Position numbers and translations under genes: made by a program. From positions 3,100,001 to 3,164,000 of the forward strand of contig NZ_CP009455.1 of assembly GCF_000759535.1 (NCBI RefSeq): 64,000 bases of DNA, in the 5' to 3' direction. The notes beneath the pieces are model-generated. The model had not been told where the DNA came from and did not search any database. It worked only from the letters and a program-made list of their open reading frames with translations. Positions 47,907-57,500 of the stretch are shown here, in pieces (positions within the stretch are counted from its first letter, which is position 1; every line of letters starts with the position of its first letter). This stretch comes from Pseudomonas cremoricolorata. GTDB lineage: Bacteria; Pseudomonadota; Gammaproteobacteria; Pseudomonadales; Pseudomonadaceae.

Positions 47907-49358
47907 TCAGTGACCGAGGTAAACGGTCAGCGTCTGGCCTGGCTTGAGAGCTTTGCCGCTGCGAGGGTTCCAGCGCTTGAGGTGCTGCATTTCCACGTTG
48001 AAGCGCTTGGCCACCAGGTACAGCGAATCGCCCTTGCGTACCTTGTATTGCGTTGAGCGCTTCTGTGCTGCGGCCACGCGGTTGGCGGCAGCGCTGGAGG
48101 CGGCAGGTGCGTTGCCACCGCGCAGCGCCAGGACCTGGCCGGCGCGCAGGCTGCTGCCCGACAAGCGGTTCCAGCGCTGCAGGTCACGTACCGACACGCG
48201 GTTGGCCTTGGCGATGGCACCGAGGTTGTCACCACGCTTGACCCGGTAGCTGCGCGTGCCGGCTGGCGCGGCAGCAGGCGCCTTGGCTTCGGCCAGGGCG
48301 GCCTGGAACACGGCCTTGTTCGGTTGCAGGCTGACCAGTTGCTCGGGATTGAGGTTGGACAGGCTGGCGGCCAGCAACTGGGCCTTGGCCGTCGGCACCA
48401 GCAACTGCTGCGGGCCGTCGACGGTCATGCGCTTCTTGAACGCCGGGTTGAGCTGGATCAGTTCGTCTTCGTCGATGTCGGCGAAGGCGGCCACCCGCGA
48501 CAGGTCGAGTCGCTCGTTGATCGTCACTGCCTGGAAGTACGGCTGGTTGGCGATCGGGCTGAGGTTCACGCCGTAGGCTTCAGGGGTGTTGACGATCTGC
48601 GACAGCGCCAGCAGCTTGGGCACGTAGTCGCGGGTTTCCTGCGGCAGCGGCAGGTTCCAGTAGTCGGTCGGCAGGCCCAGGCGCTCGTTGCGCTCGATGG
48701 CCCGGCTCACCGTGCCTTCGCCGGCGTTGTAGGCCGCCAGGGCCAGCAGCCAGTCGCCATTGAACATGTCGTGCAGGCGGCTGAGGTAGTCGAGCGCGGC
48801 GTTGGTCGAGGCGGTGATGTCGCGTCGGCCGTCGTAGAAATGGGTCTGGCGCAGGTTGAAGCTGCGCCCGGTGGACGGGATGAACTGCCACAGGCCGACC
48901 GCATGGGCACGCGAGTAGGCCATGGGGTTGTAGGCGCTCTCGATGGCTGGCAGCAGCGCCAGCTCCAGCGGCATGTCGCGCTCTTCGAGACGCTCTACGA
49001 TGAAGTGCATGTACAGGCTGCCACGCTCACCCAGCGCCTCCACCGAACGCGAGTTGCTGGCGAACCACAGGCGCTGCTGTTCGATGCGTGGATTGACGTC
49101 GATGTCCTGCAGGACGAAGCCCTGGCGCATGCGCACCCAGACATCCTCCGGTGGTGGCTTGACCGCAGGGGCGATCACCCGCGGTGCCGGCCTGTGCTTG
49201 ATCCGCGCCTGGTAGTCGGGCGCGCGAACGCTGTCGGTCTCCGCGACCTTCGGCGCGCTCTGGCAGCCCACCAGGGTGGCTGTCAGGGCCAGTGCGCTGG
49301 CTTGCGCCAGGCGCCTCAGGGCGAGGGAATGAGAGGTTCTGCGGCTGCGCAATGACAT
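47907..49358 (-). CDS. mltD: Membrane-bound lytic murein transglycosylase D
   Basis: Outer-membrane lipoprotein of 483 residues that cleaves peptidoglycan to 1,6-anhydromuropeptides. Signal peptide with lipobox LVGC (Cys about 32); SLT domain (about 125-250) with catalytic Glu in LLPAIESAYNPMAYSRAHAVGLWQF; two C-terminal LysM domains (about 372-416 and 437-481), each with the YxVxxGDxL pattern. One of the standard pseudomonad neighbours of gloB and rnhA. Start at 49358 gives a basic n-region. Confidence 0.95.
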   Translation of the reverse strand: MSLRSRRTSHSLALRRLAQASALALTATLVGCQSAPKVAETDSVRAPDYQARIKHRPAPRVIAPAVKPPPEDVWVRMRQGFVLQDIDVNPRIEQQRLWFASNSRSVEALGERGSLYMHFIVERLEERDMPLELALLPAIESAYNPMAYSRAHAVGLWQFIPSTGRSFNLRQTHFYDGRRDITASTNAALDYLSRLHDMFNGDWLLALAAYNAGEGTVSRAIERNERLGLPTDYWNLPLPQETRDYVPKLLALSQIVNTPEAYGVNLSPIANQPYFQAVTINERLDLSRVAAFADIDEDELIQLNPAFKKRMTVDGPQQLLVPTAKAQLLAASLSNLNPEQLVSLQPNKAVFQAALAEAKAPAAAPAGTRSYRVKRGDNLGAIAKANRVSVRDLQRWNRLSGSSLRAGQVLALRGGNAPAASSAAANRVAAAQKRSTQYKVRKGDSLYLVAKRFNVEMQHLKRWNPRSGKALKPGQTLTVYLGH

Positions 49359-49457
49359 CGGCGGGTACGTTCATCCGGGCAAAAAAGTGGGGCGATTCTA
49401 GGAACCGCTTCCCGCCCGGTCAACCTTTCCCCCGCCTTCAGATATATCTTGGGGTTA

Positions 49458-50234
49458 TCAGAACTGGTTCTTCCATGACCTCAACGCAGCAAAAACCGAT
49501 ACGGGAGTGAGGTTTGCGTCGCCCGTCCATTCGTCTGCTTTTTGTTTAACAGATGTTTCAGTCGTGCGTAGAAAAGGGTTGGTCTGACGTTCCAGACCAA
49601 TGCGCGAGGGCAGGGTGATGCGCTGCTCGGCGCGCAGCCGCTCGACGTCAGCCAGACGTTGCTGCAGTACCGCGTTGTCAGGTTCGACTGCCTGGGCGAA
49701 GCGCAGGTTGCTCAGCGTGTACTCGTGGGCGCAGTACACTTGCGTCCCCTCCGGCAAGGCCGATAGCCGCTGTAGCGAAGCATGCATCTGCCCCGGCGTA
49801 CCTTCGAACAAACGTCCGCAGCCACCGGCGAACAGCGTGTCGCCGCTGAACAGCAGGGGCCGGGGAATTGCACTGTAGAAGGCGATATGCCCCAGGGTAT
49901 GCCCGGGCACTTCCAGCACTTCGAAGTCCAGGCCCAGCGTCTGCACATGATCGCCATCGCTCAGGGCCACATCGCGGGCTGGAATCGATTCGGCGACCGG
50001 ACCATGGACGCGAGCCCCTGTGGCGGCCTTGAGCGCTTCGACGCCGCCGACATGATCGTGGTGGTGATGGGTGATGAGAATATCGGTCAGGCGCCACTGC
50101 GGGTTCGCGCTCAACCAGTCGAGCACCGGCTGGGCGTCGCCCGGGTCGACCACGGCGCAGCACTGTGTGGCAGTATCTTGTAACAACCAGATGTAGTTGT
50201 CGGAGAAAGCGGGTAGAGCGTCGATCTGTATCAT
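49458..50234 (-). CDS. gloB: Hydroxyacylglutathione hydrolase (glyoxalase II)
   Basis: Metallo-beta-lactamase-fold enzyme of 258 residues that converts S-lactoylglutathione to lactate and glutathione, completing methylglyoxal detoxification. Binuclear metal motif HHHHDH at 56-61, second-shell His in [12 protein letters not shown], Asp in [14 protein letters not shown], and His in CAHEYTLSN. It is divergent from the methyltransferase gene, with an 85-base shared promoter region. Confidence 0.95.
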   Translation of the reverse strand: MIQIDALPAFSDNYIWLLQDTATQCCAVVDPGDAQPVLDWLSANPQWRLTDILITHHHHDHVGGVEALKAATGARVHGPVAESIPARDVALSDGDHVQTLGLDFEVLEVPGHTLGHIAFYSAIPRPLLFSGDTLFAGGCGRLFEGTPGQMHASLQRLSALPEGTQVYCAHEYTLSNLRFAQAVEPDNAVLQQRLADVERLRAEQRITLPSRIGLERQTNPFLRTTETSVKQKADEWTGDANLTPVSVFAALRSWKNQF

Positions 50235-50319
50235 GTGCGGTTATCCGATTCACCTGGCGGGACATGAAGGCATCTTAGCTGCGATGGCGCGGTGCAAGAA
50301 ACCTTTGACGGAGAGTGCG

Positions 50320-51108
50320 ATGAGCGATGAAGCGTTTGCCCAGGCCGATGCGCAGTGGCTTGAATTGACTGCCCAGGCGCGTGACTGGTTCGACGGGCCT
50401 GTGGGGCAATTGATGCTCAGAGAAGAACAGGCGCTGCTCGAAAACGAGCTGCAACGGTTCTTCGGAGGCTTTCTGGTGCACTACGGCCCGTGCGCCGAAG
50501 CACCGCCCAGCGCCCCACAGGTGCAACGAACCGTGCGTCTGGGGGCGCCATTTCCAGGTGTGGAAATCGTCTGTGAAGAGCAGGCCTGGCCGCTCGGCGA
50601 GCACGCCGCCGATGTAGTGGTGCTGCAGCATGGCCTGGACTTCAGCATTTCCCCCCACGGCCTGCTGCGCGAAGCCGCCAAGGCGGTGCGACCGGGCGGG
50701 CACCTGTTGATCGTGGGCATCAACCCCTACAGTGGCTGGGGTCTGCGTCATCTATTGGGCAAAGGTGCACTGCGCAAGGCGCGCTGCATCGGCGCATCGC
50801 GCGTCGGTGACTGGCTCAACCTGCTGGGCTTCGCGCTGGAGAAACGTCGGTTCGGGTGCTATCGTCCGCCGCTTGCCTCGCCGGCCTGGCAGCAGCGCAT
50901 GAGCGGCTGGGAGCGCCGGGCCGGGGCCTGGCAGCTCGGCGGCGGCGGAGTCTACGTACTGGTGGCGCGCAAGATGGTGATTGGCCTCAGGCCGCTGCCC
51001 CAGGAGCGTCGCGAGCCGATGGGCAAGCTGCTGCCACTGCCACTGGCCAAGGTCAATCGCCGGCGCAGCGATGCCCCGGCGATGCCACCGAGGATCGATA
51101 ATTTCTAG
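50320..51108 (+). CDS. SAM-dependent methyltransferase-like protein
   Basis: A 262-residue protein with a class I methyltransferase fold: [20 protein letters not shown] strand (here [16 protein letters not shown]) and [26 protein letters not shown]. The glycine-rich SAM loop normally near residue 50-60 is not obvious, so it may bind SAM atypically or be catalytically dead. Its place between gloB and rnhA is conserved in pseudomonads. I start at 50320 behind GGAGAG; the open frame to 50197 lies in the divergent promoter. Confidence 0.75.
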   Translation: MSDEAFAQADAQWLELTAQARDWFDGPVGQLMLREEQALLENELQRFFGGFLVHYGPCAEAPPSAPQVQRTVRLGAPFPGVEIVCEEQAWPLGEHAADVVVLQHGLDFSISPHGLLREAAKAVRPGGHLLIVGINPYSGWGLRHLLGKGALRKARCIGASRVGDWLNLLGFALEKRRFGCYRPPLASPAWQQRMSGWERRAGAWQLGGGGVYVLVARKMVIGLRPLPQERREPMGKLLPLPLAKVNRRRSDAPAMPPRIDNF

Positions 51109-51122
51109 TCAATGAGCGGTAC

Positions 51123-51560
51123 ATGAGCGATAGCGTCGAGATCTACACCGATGGGGCCTGCAAGGGCAATCCTGGCCTGGGTGGCTGGGGCGTCCTGATC
51201 GTCTACAAGGGCCAGGAAAAGGAACTGTGGGGCGGCGAGCGCAACACCACCAACAACCGCATGGAACTGATGGCCGCGATCCAGGGGCTGATGGTCCTGA
51301 CCCGTGAATGCGAGGTGGTGCTGACCACCGACTCGCAGTACGTGATGAAAGGCATCACCGAGTGGATGGTCAACTGGAAGAAGCGCGGCTGGAAGACCGC
51401 AGCCAAGGAACCGGTGAAGAACGCCGACCTGTGGCGTCTGCTCGATGAGCAGGTCAACCGCCACAAGGTCACTTGGAAGTGGGTGCGCGGCCACATCGGT
51501 CACCCCGGCAACGAGCGCGCCGACCAGTTGGCCAACCGCGGCGTCGACGAGTTGCGCTGA
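51123..51560 (+). CDS. rnhA: Ribonuclease HI
   Basis: Degrades RNA in RNA-DNA hybrids. It has 145 residues with all four catalytic acids in their family contexts: Asp10 ([11 protein letters not shown]), the Glu in NRMELMAAI, the Asp in TTDSQYV and the Asp in NERADQLAN. The dnaQ gene follows after 64 bases, the arrangement seen in most gammaproteobacteria. Confidence 0.97.
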   Translation: MSDSVEIYTDGACKGNPGLGGWGVLIVYKGQEKELWGGERNTTNNRMELMAAIQGLMVLTRECEVVLTTDSQYVMKGITEWMVNWKKRGWKTAAKEPVKNADLWRLLDEQVNRHKVTWKWVRGHIGHPGNERADQLANRGVDELR

Positions 51561-51624
51561 GCCTGACAGGTCCGATCAGGTACAATCGCCACCTTTCCCG
51601 TGATGCAAGTTGGAGTCACCCCCC

Positions 51625-52371
51625 GTGGAGCAGCAGCAAGACAAGCGTCTGGTCATTCTCGACACCGAAACCACCGGTATGCCGGTTACCGAAGGCCACA
51701 GGGTCATCGAAATCGGCTGTGTCGAGGTGGTCGGTCGGCGCCTCACCGGGCGGCATTTCCACGTCTATCTGCAGCCCGACCGCGAGAGTGACGAGGGCGC
51801 CATTGGCGTTCACGGCATCACCGATGCCTTCCTGATCGGCAAACCGCGCTTTGCCGAGGTGGCTGACGAATTCTTCGCGTTCATCGAAGGCGCAACGCTG
51901 GTCATCCACAACGCAGCGTTCGACGTTGGCTTCATCAACAACGAGTTCGCCTTGGTCGGCCAGTCACAGCGCGCCGATATCTCCCAACATTGCCCGATCC
52001 TCGACACCCTGATGATGGCGCGCTCGCGCCATCCGGGGCAGCGCAACAGCCTCGATGCGCTGTGCAAGCGCTATGGCATCGACAACTCCGGGCGCGAGCT
52101 GCACGGCGCGCTGCTCGATGCCGAGTTGCTGGCCGATGTCTACCTGGCGATGACCGGTGGGCAGACCAGCCTTTCACTGGCTGGAAGTGGTGCAGAGCGT
52201 CAGGACGGCCAACAGGCAGCGCCTAGCGAAATCCGGCGAGTCACCGGCCGTCAGCCGGGCCCGGTGCTGCTGGCCAGCGCACAAGAGCTTGAAGCCCATG
52301 CCGAACGTCTGGCAGCGGTGGCGAAAGCGGCAGGGGCACCTGCCTTGTGGCAGACCATCGAGGCAGGCTGA
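51625..52371 (+). CDS. dnaQ: DNA polymerase III epsilon subunit (3'-5' proofreading exonuclease)
   Basis: Proofreading subunit of the replicative polymerase, 248 residues. Exonuclease motifs are complete: DTETTG (ExoI), VIHNAAFDVGFINNEF (ExoII) and HGALLDAELLADVY (ExoIII, with catalytic His and Asp). A Gln/Ala-rich linker leads to the short C-terminal segment that binds alpha. I choose the GTG at 51625, 9 bases after GGAG; a TTG at 51610 in the same frame contains that ribosome binding site and is unlikely. Confidence 0.95.
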   Translation: MEQQQDKRLVILDTETTGMPVTEGHRVIEIGCVEVVGRRLTGRHFHVYLQPDRESDEGAIGVHGITDAFLIGKPRFAEVADEFFAFIEGATLVIHNAAFDVGFINNEFALVGQSQRADISQHCPILDTLMMARSRHPGQRNSLDALCKRYGIDNSGRELHGALLDAELLADVYLAMTGGQTSLSLAGSGAERQDGQQAAPSEIRRVTGRQPGPVLLASAQELEAHAERLAAVAKAAGAPALWQTIEAG

Positions 52372-52397
52372 AGCGCGTTACGAGAATCTGCCTGTGC

Positions 52398-52416
52398 CGG
52401 CCTCGTCACGAGGCCG
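52398..52416 (+). terminator. Hairpin after dnaQ
   Basis: CGGCCTC/GAGGCCG with loop GTCAC lies 27 bases past the dnaQ stop, between dnaQ and a convergent small gene. It lacks a T-run, so it is a weak terminator or a degenerate REP-type element. Confidence 0.45.
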
Positions 52417-52427
52417 ATTGAAACCGC

Positions 52428-52646
52428 TCAAGGCACGCGAATCAGTTCGACACCGCTGGCCACCAGCTCGAAGCGGTTTTCCCCCAGATGATTGACCCGG
52501 TCACCTATCGCCAGGCGGTAGGTGACGATCGGCGCGCCTACGGCATTGCCATCGGCCTGCAGGGTGGACTCCTGGAACTCGTGAACGGGGTAGATACGGC
52601 CTTCGGCGTCACGGGCGTGGAACTGGCCGACCATTACTGCTGCCAT
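52428..52646 (-). CDS. Small conserved hypothetical protein
   Basis: A 72-residue soluble protein I cannot assign to a family. It reads as a compact beta-rich domain (MVGQFHARDAEGRIYPVHEFQE..., YRLAIGDRVNHLGENRFELVASGVELIRV). No signal peptide or membrane segment. The start at 52646 has AGAGG upstream; an internal ATG at 52634 is possible. It is convergent with dnaQ and divergent from chrR. Confidence 0.6.
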   Translation of the reverse strand: MAAVMVGQFHARDAEGRIYPVHEFQESTLQADGNAVGAPIVTYRLAIGDRVNHLGENRFELVASGVELIRVP

Positions 52647-52801
52647 GTGCGAGGAAACCTCTGAAATATGAAGAAATGTCTGTAGACATAGACCTGCGGT
52701 AACGACGGGAAGTTTTCCAGGCAAAGGAAAAAAACCCCGAGGCGTAATGGTGGTCATCTATAACTACAGCGTTCCATTCACAGCAGAGGTTGGAGATCAC
52801 C

Positions 52802-53359
52802 ATGAGCCATGAGTATTCCGTAGCGGTCGTCGTCGGCAGCCTGCGCAAGGATTCCTACAATCGCAAGGTTGCGCGAGCGTTGTCAGAACTGGCGCCGTCG
52901 AGTCTGTCGCTGAAGATCGTCGAGATCGGTGACCTGCCGTTGTACAACGAAGATGTCGAAGCCAATGCCCCAGAAACCTGGAAACGCTTTCGCGACGAGA
53001 TCCGTGGCAGCGATGCCGTGCTGTTCGTTACTCCCGAATACAATCGCTCGATGCCTGGCTGCCTGAAAAACGCCATCGACGTCGGCTCGCGTCCCTATGG
53101 GGAAAGCGCCTGGGGCGGCAAGCCCACGGCGGTGGTCAGCGTTTCCCCCGGCGCATTGGGCGGCTTCGGTGCCAACCACGCCGTTCGCCAGACCCTGGTG
53201 TTCCTCGACATGCCGTGCATGCAGATGCCTGAGGCCTACGTGGGTGGGGCTGCCAACCTGTTCGACGACGCTGGCAAGCTCAATGACAAGACCCGTCCAT
53301 TCTTGCAAGCGTTCATCGATCGCTTCGCCGGCTGGGTCAAACTCAACCGCGCAGTTTGA
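52802..53359 (+). CDS. chrR: NAD(P)H-dependent FMN reductase / quinone-chromate reductase ChrR
   Basis: Flavodoxin-like soluble reductase of 185 residues, very similar to the P. putida ChrR I know, which reduces quinones by two electrons and can reduce chromate. FMN-phosphate loop VVVGSLRKDSYNRK and the active-site loop TPEYNRSMPGCLKNAIDVGSRP are intact. It probably protects against oxidative stress. GGAG lies about 12 bases upstream. The gene stands alone between a divergent and a downstream regulator gene. Confidence 0.9.
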   Translation: MSHEYSVAVVVGSLRKDSYNRKVARALSELAPSSLSLKIVEIGDLPLYNEDVEANAPETWKRFRDEIRGSDAVLFVTPEYNRSMPGCLKNAIDVGSRPYGESAWGGKPTAVVSVSPGALGGFGANHAVRQTLVFLDMPCMQMPEAYVGGAANLFDDAGKLNDKTRPFLQAFIDRFAGWVKLNRAV

Positions 53360-53425
53360 TTGGAGGCTTGTCTGCGCGGCGGCGCTGGGTAAGATGGCCA
53401 GCACCAGTATCCCGGCGCCTCGTTG

Positions 53426-54445
53426 ATGAGTGATAAAGACACCATATCCATGCACCTGGTGCGCGAGGCCCTGTTGCAGAGCTGCCAACCTGGGGCCGAC
53501 ACCGAAGCGTTGCTGACCCGGGTGGGCATCGATCCCAGTCAGCTGCACGTGCGCGACGCGCGAGTGCCCAGCCAAACCTACGCGGCTTTGTGGCGACAAT
53601 TGGCGCGCCATTGCCGTGATGAACTCTTCGCCATGGACGCCCGCGGGCTGCCCCCCGGCAGCCTGGCGTTCATGGGGCGGGCGAGCCTGGCCCAGGCCAG
53701 TGTGGGCGAGGGTATCGAGACTGCCCTGGCGTACCTGTCGCTGGCGCTGGAGGGGTGCAAGCCACGGCTGGCACGCGAGCACAGCGTGGCACAGATCGTG
53801 CTGCTCGAAGCCCATCGGCAACCGGCTCGGGCCTTTACCTATTTCACCCTGTTCATGCTCATTCACGGCCTCGCCTGTTGGCTGTCGGGCCGGCGTATCG
53901 CAATCCTTGCCGTAGACCTGCGGGCGCAGCGCCCGGCGTACTGTGATGACTACCAGGTGATGTTCTCTGAGAACCTGCGTTTTGCCATGCCCAACACGCG
54001 GTTGATCATCGAAGGTGGCTGCCTCGACCAGCCGATTCGGCGTACGGCCGATGAGTTGCAGCAGTTTCTGGCCGAGGCGCCAGGCAACATCCTGGTCAGA
54101 TACCGCGATCCGAGCAGTCTGGGGCGGCGGATTCGAGCCGACCTGCTGAGGCTGGACCCGGCGCTCTGGCCCGACGCCGAGCGGCTGGCGCGCCAGTTGT
54201 GCCTATCGGTATCGACCCTGCGCCGCCGTCTGGCCGACGAGGGCCAGACCTACCAGGGCCTGAAAGACAGCGTGCGGCGCCAGTTGGCAGTGGCCTGGCT
54301 GGCCGAGCAGGGCGCGGCCATGGACACCATCGCCGAACGCCTCGGCTATGCCGACAGCAGCTCGTTCTACAAAGCCTTCCGCAAATGGTTCGGCTGCAAT
54401 CCCGGTCACTACCGGATGCTGAGTGCCGGCGCGACGAAACCCTGA
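53426..54445 (+). CDS. AraC family transcriptional regulator
   Basis: A 339-residue regulator with an N-terminal arabinose-binding-like domain of the type found in OruR/OxyD relatives (about 20-210) and a C-terminal AraC double helix-turn-helix (about 235-330, RQLCLSVSTLRRRLADEGQTYQGLKDSVRRQLA and IAERLGYADSSSFYKAFRKWFG). It lies 66 bases after chrR and 78 bases before the giant NEL-domain gene, same strand. It could control either the NEL gene or the fad operon beyond; nothing in the sequence decides. The ATG at 53426 overlaps the stop of a 10-codon ORF (TGATG). Confidence 0.85.
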   Translation: MSDKDTISMHLVREALLQSCQPGADTEALLTRVGIDPSQLHVRDARVPSQTYAALWRQLARHCRDELFAMDARGLPPGSLAFMGRASLAQASVGEGIETALAYLSLALEGCKPRLAREHSVAQIVLLEAHRQPARAFTYFTLFMLIHGLACWLSGRRIAILAVDLRAQRPAYCDDYQVMFSENLRFAMPNTRLIIEGGCLDQPIRRTADELQQFLAEAPGNILVRYRDPSSLGRRIRADLLRLDPALWPDAERLARQLCLSVSTLRRRLADEGQTYQGLKDSVRRQLAVAWLAEQGAAMDTIAERLGYADSSSFYKAFRKWFGCNPGHYRMLSAGATKP

Positions 54446-54523
54446 CCGCGCCCGGCAGCAGTTCCCCCTGCTGTCGCCATTGACATCCGCTCACTGTGCG
54501 CTCCTTACCAACAGGAGCCTCCC

Positions 54524-57500
54524 ATGACCGACACCCCAACCTCTGCGTCAAAGCTGCATCCCACCGATGCGTTCATCCGCACGCAACTGCGACCTTGGCT
54601 GACCGAGGCCACGCCTGCACAAATCAACAGCCTGCGGGATCGGTTCCAGGCCTACCGTGGCACGCACGAGCAAGCCCACCAGGCGACCGTCGAACTGATC
54701 TCACTGCAGGCCTTCGCCCGGCAGCATTTCACGGAGTTGCTGGCACCTTACCTTGAGTCGCACGACAGCCTCAGTCAGCTGGAATGGCTGGTGGTCACGC
54801 CAAGTATTGCGCCAATCTCACTGCCAGGCTGGACCATCCTGCAACCGGAGTATCGTCGTGAACCGGCGCTGTTGCGGCTGATGCAGAACTTCCCGGCCAA
54901 CACCTCCTATTTTCAAGGCACCGGAGTGGTGCGCCCCGGTACTTACGATCTGCTCGTCAGCGACACCAATGCGCTGATCGCCGACTGCCGCCAGCAGGAT
55001 GTCGGCAGCCGCTACCAGCAACTGCTGGACCGGGTGTTCGTCACCCAGACCCTGGACCTGCTGAGCGCCGACAAGCGCGCGGGCTTTCTCCTGGCGGCGC
55101 AGATCGCCGCCCTCAAGGGGCAGATCTCCGACGCTGCGCATGCCGCAGTGCAGCGTTTGAGCCAGGTGACGGACGCCCCTTGTACCGATTGCCTGCACGC
55201 CACCGCGCAGTGGGTCCACGTCCTTGGGCAGCGTCTGGCAGATGCATTGGCCATCGAACTGCGCGACACCGATGGCGGTGTGCATAGCGTGGTGCTGTAC
55301 CTGCCTAGCGACAGTACCCAGGCACTGCGCAGCTTTGCCAACTGGTCGGCGCTTGCCGCCGCACTGCTGACCGATCTGCGCCGCCCAGGCTATCGCCAGG
55401 TCTTCAGCCAACGGGTGCGACTCGAGCAACGACCAGCATTTCTCACCTTGCTGGGCAAGCGTTTGCTGGACGATCACCCCGACCTTGCAGTGCGGGGTGA
55501 GCTGATCGAGGGCAATCTGTTCGCCAGCCTGGTCAACGAGCAGGTCGCTGGCATCAAGGCCGATGCCAAGTTGCTGCTGGTGCCATCGGCACTGGCCGAT
55601 GCTGCTGCTGCGCGAGCGCGCCACGCACTCTGGAAAGACGCTGGCATGAGCCTGGTGACCCTGGCCGGGTTCTTCATTCCGGTGGTGGGTGCGGTGTTAC
55701 TTGGCCAACTGGTGGTGCAGGTGGCCTCGGAAATCTATGAGGGCGTCGAAGACTGGAGTCTTGGCCATCAGCACGAGGCGCTCGATCACTTCCTGGGCGT
55801 GGCTGAAACCGTGGCAGTGGCGGCAGTGGTGACCGCCGGCGGGACGGCCGTGGCCAGGGGCTTCGCTCGCAGCAGCCTGGTCGACACCTTGCAGCCAGTG
55901 GAGCTGGAAAATGGCGACAGACGTCTGTGGTCGCCGGACCGCACTCCCTACGAAGACCTGCCAGAAGAGCCTGTGGCTCTGGACAATGGCCTGTATGGCG
56001 TTGGTGAACAACGCTGGATGCGCATCGGTGATGCCTGGTATCGACTGCGCCGCACTGACGCTGCCGAACCCTGGCGCCTGCGTCACCCACAGCGTCCCGA
56101 AGCCTATGGACCGGTGGTGGAAAGCAACGGTCAGCGTGGCTGGCGCATGCGTCTGGCGCGTCCCCTGGAGTGGCATAACACGGCCCGCATGCTCTCGACC
56201 CTTTGGCCTCACGTACCGTCGCTGGACTCGGCACAGACCCTGCAGGTGCTGCGCATCGCCGGAATGGACGGCGACGAACTGCGCGGGCTGCTGGTGGAGA
56301 ACCGTCCGGCACCGGCCAATCTGCACGATGCCCTGCGGCGTTTCCAGGCGCGCAAGCGCATCGAGCGCTTCTTCGTCCACCTCGCCGAGCAACATCCTCA
56401 ACCTGACCCGCAGATCCAGGCCTGGTGCCTGGCACAACCGGGCATCAGCGGGCTCGATGCGCAAACGCTGCGCGAGACGCTGCTTGAGCGGCAAGCCAGT
56501 TTTACCCAGCCATTGCTGGAACACCTGAGCGCTGCGCAATTGCCTGACGACGCGCTGCGCACGTTGGTGCAGCGCGACTTCCCAGGTTTGCCCGACGTGT
56601 ACGCCGAGCAAGCCTTGGAAGGCGTCGATACGGTACAGCGTCAGCTAGCCCTGGTCGAACAGCGCGTGCCGCTGGCACTGGCCAAGCGTGCGCGCAGTCT
56701 GCGTCAGCTGGCGCGGCTAGGCCGAGCGGTGGAGGGGCTGACTTTCGACAGTGCATACGGCAACGACAGCGCCGACCTGGTCGTCGCGCTGCTGCGTCGG
56801 TTGCCGAACTGGCCACTGGCGCTGAACATCGAGATCCGTGATGACAGTGTCTGGGGACGCAGGATCGCGATCATGAACCCTCAGGGAGCCGATGCAGCCC
56901 TCAGGGTGCTGGCCCGCGTCAATGGATACTTCAGGGTGTACGATGCGCAGATGTACGCACTGGAGCTGGACATCGATGAGCCGCAGGGTTTGTTCGAAGC
57001 GCTGGCGGCGCTGCTGACGCCCGAGCACGTTCAGGCGTTGGGCCTGAGCGAAGGCGGTCTTGCCGGGCAGTTGCGTGAGCACGTGTTGCAATCGCTACCA
57101 GTGCAGACGACCCGGCGTCTGCAATTGCTCGGCTGGCGCGCAGAAGCCCCTTGGTTCAACCCGGGTCAGCGCCTGCCCGACGGCCGCGTAGGGTATCTGC
57201 TCAGTGGCAGGGGCCAAGGATCGTCGTCCGATCGCTTGCTGCGTGATCGAGTCCGTGCGTTGTATCCCGGGTTCAGTGACCGTCGGGTTGAGCAGTATCT
57301 GCGGATCATGGAGGAGTCGGACGGCAATCCTTTTGAAATCCTCATGCAGCAGGAGGCCCATTACCAGCGTATGGACAGTGACCTGAACCGGTGGGCCGCC
57401 GCGCAGGCCCCTGGATGGGTGACCGGTGTGCGCCAGCATGCTGCGAACAGGCTGCGTCAGTGCTGGCGCATACAGGGAGAGTTGGACATCGGTGGAAATG

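Noticed and set aside
51561..51624. dnaQ promoter with TACAAT at 51581
   Set aside because: The -10-like hexamer has no -35 partner at 16-18 bases; readthrough from rnhA is equally likely.
53394..53426. Ten-codon ORF overlapping the AraC start (TGATG)
   Set aside because: No good ribosome binding site and too short to judge; overlap alone is weak evidence.
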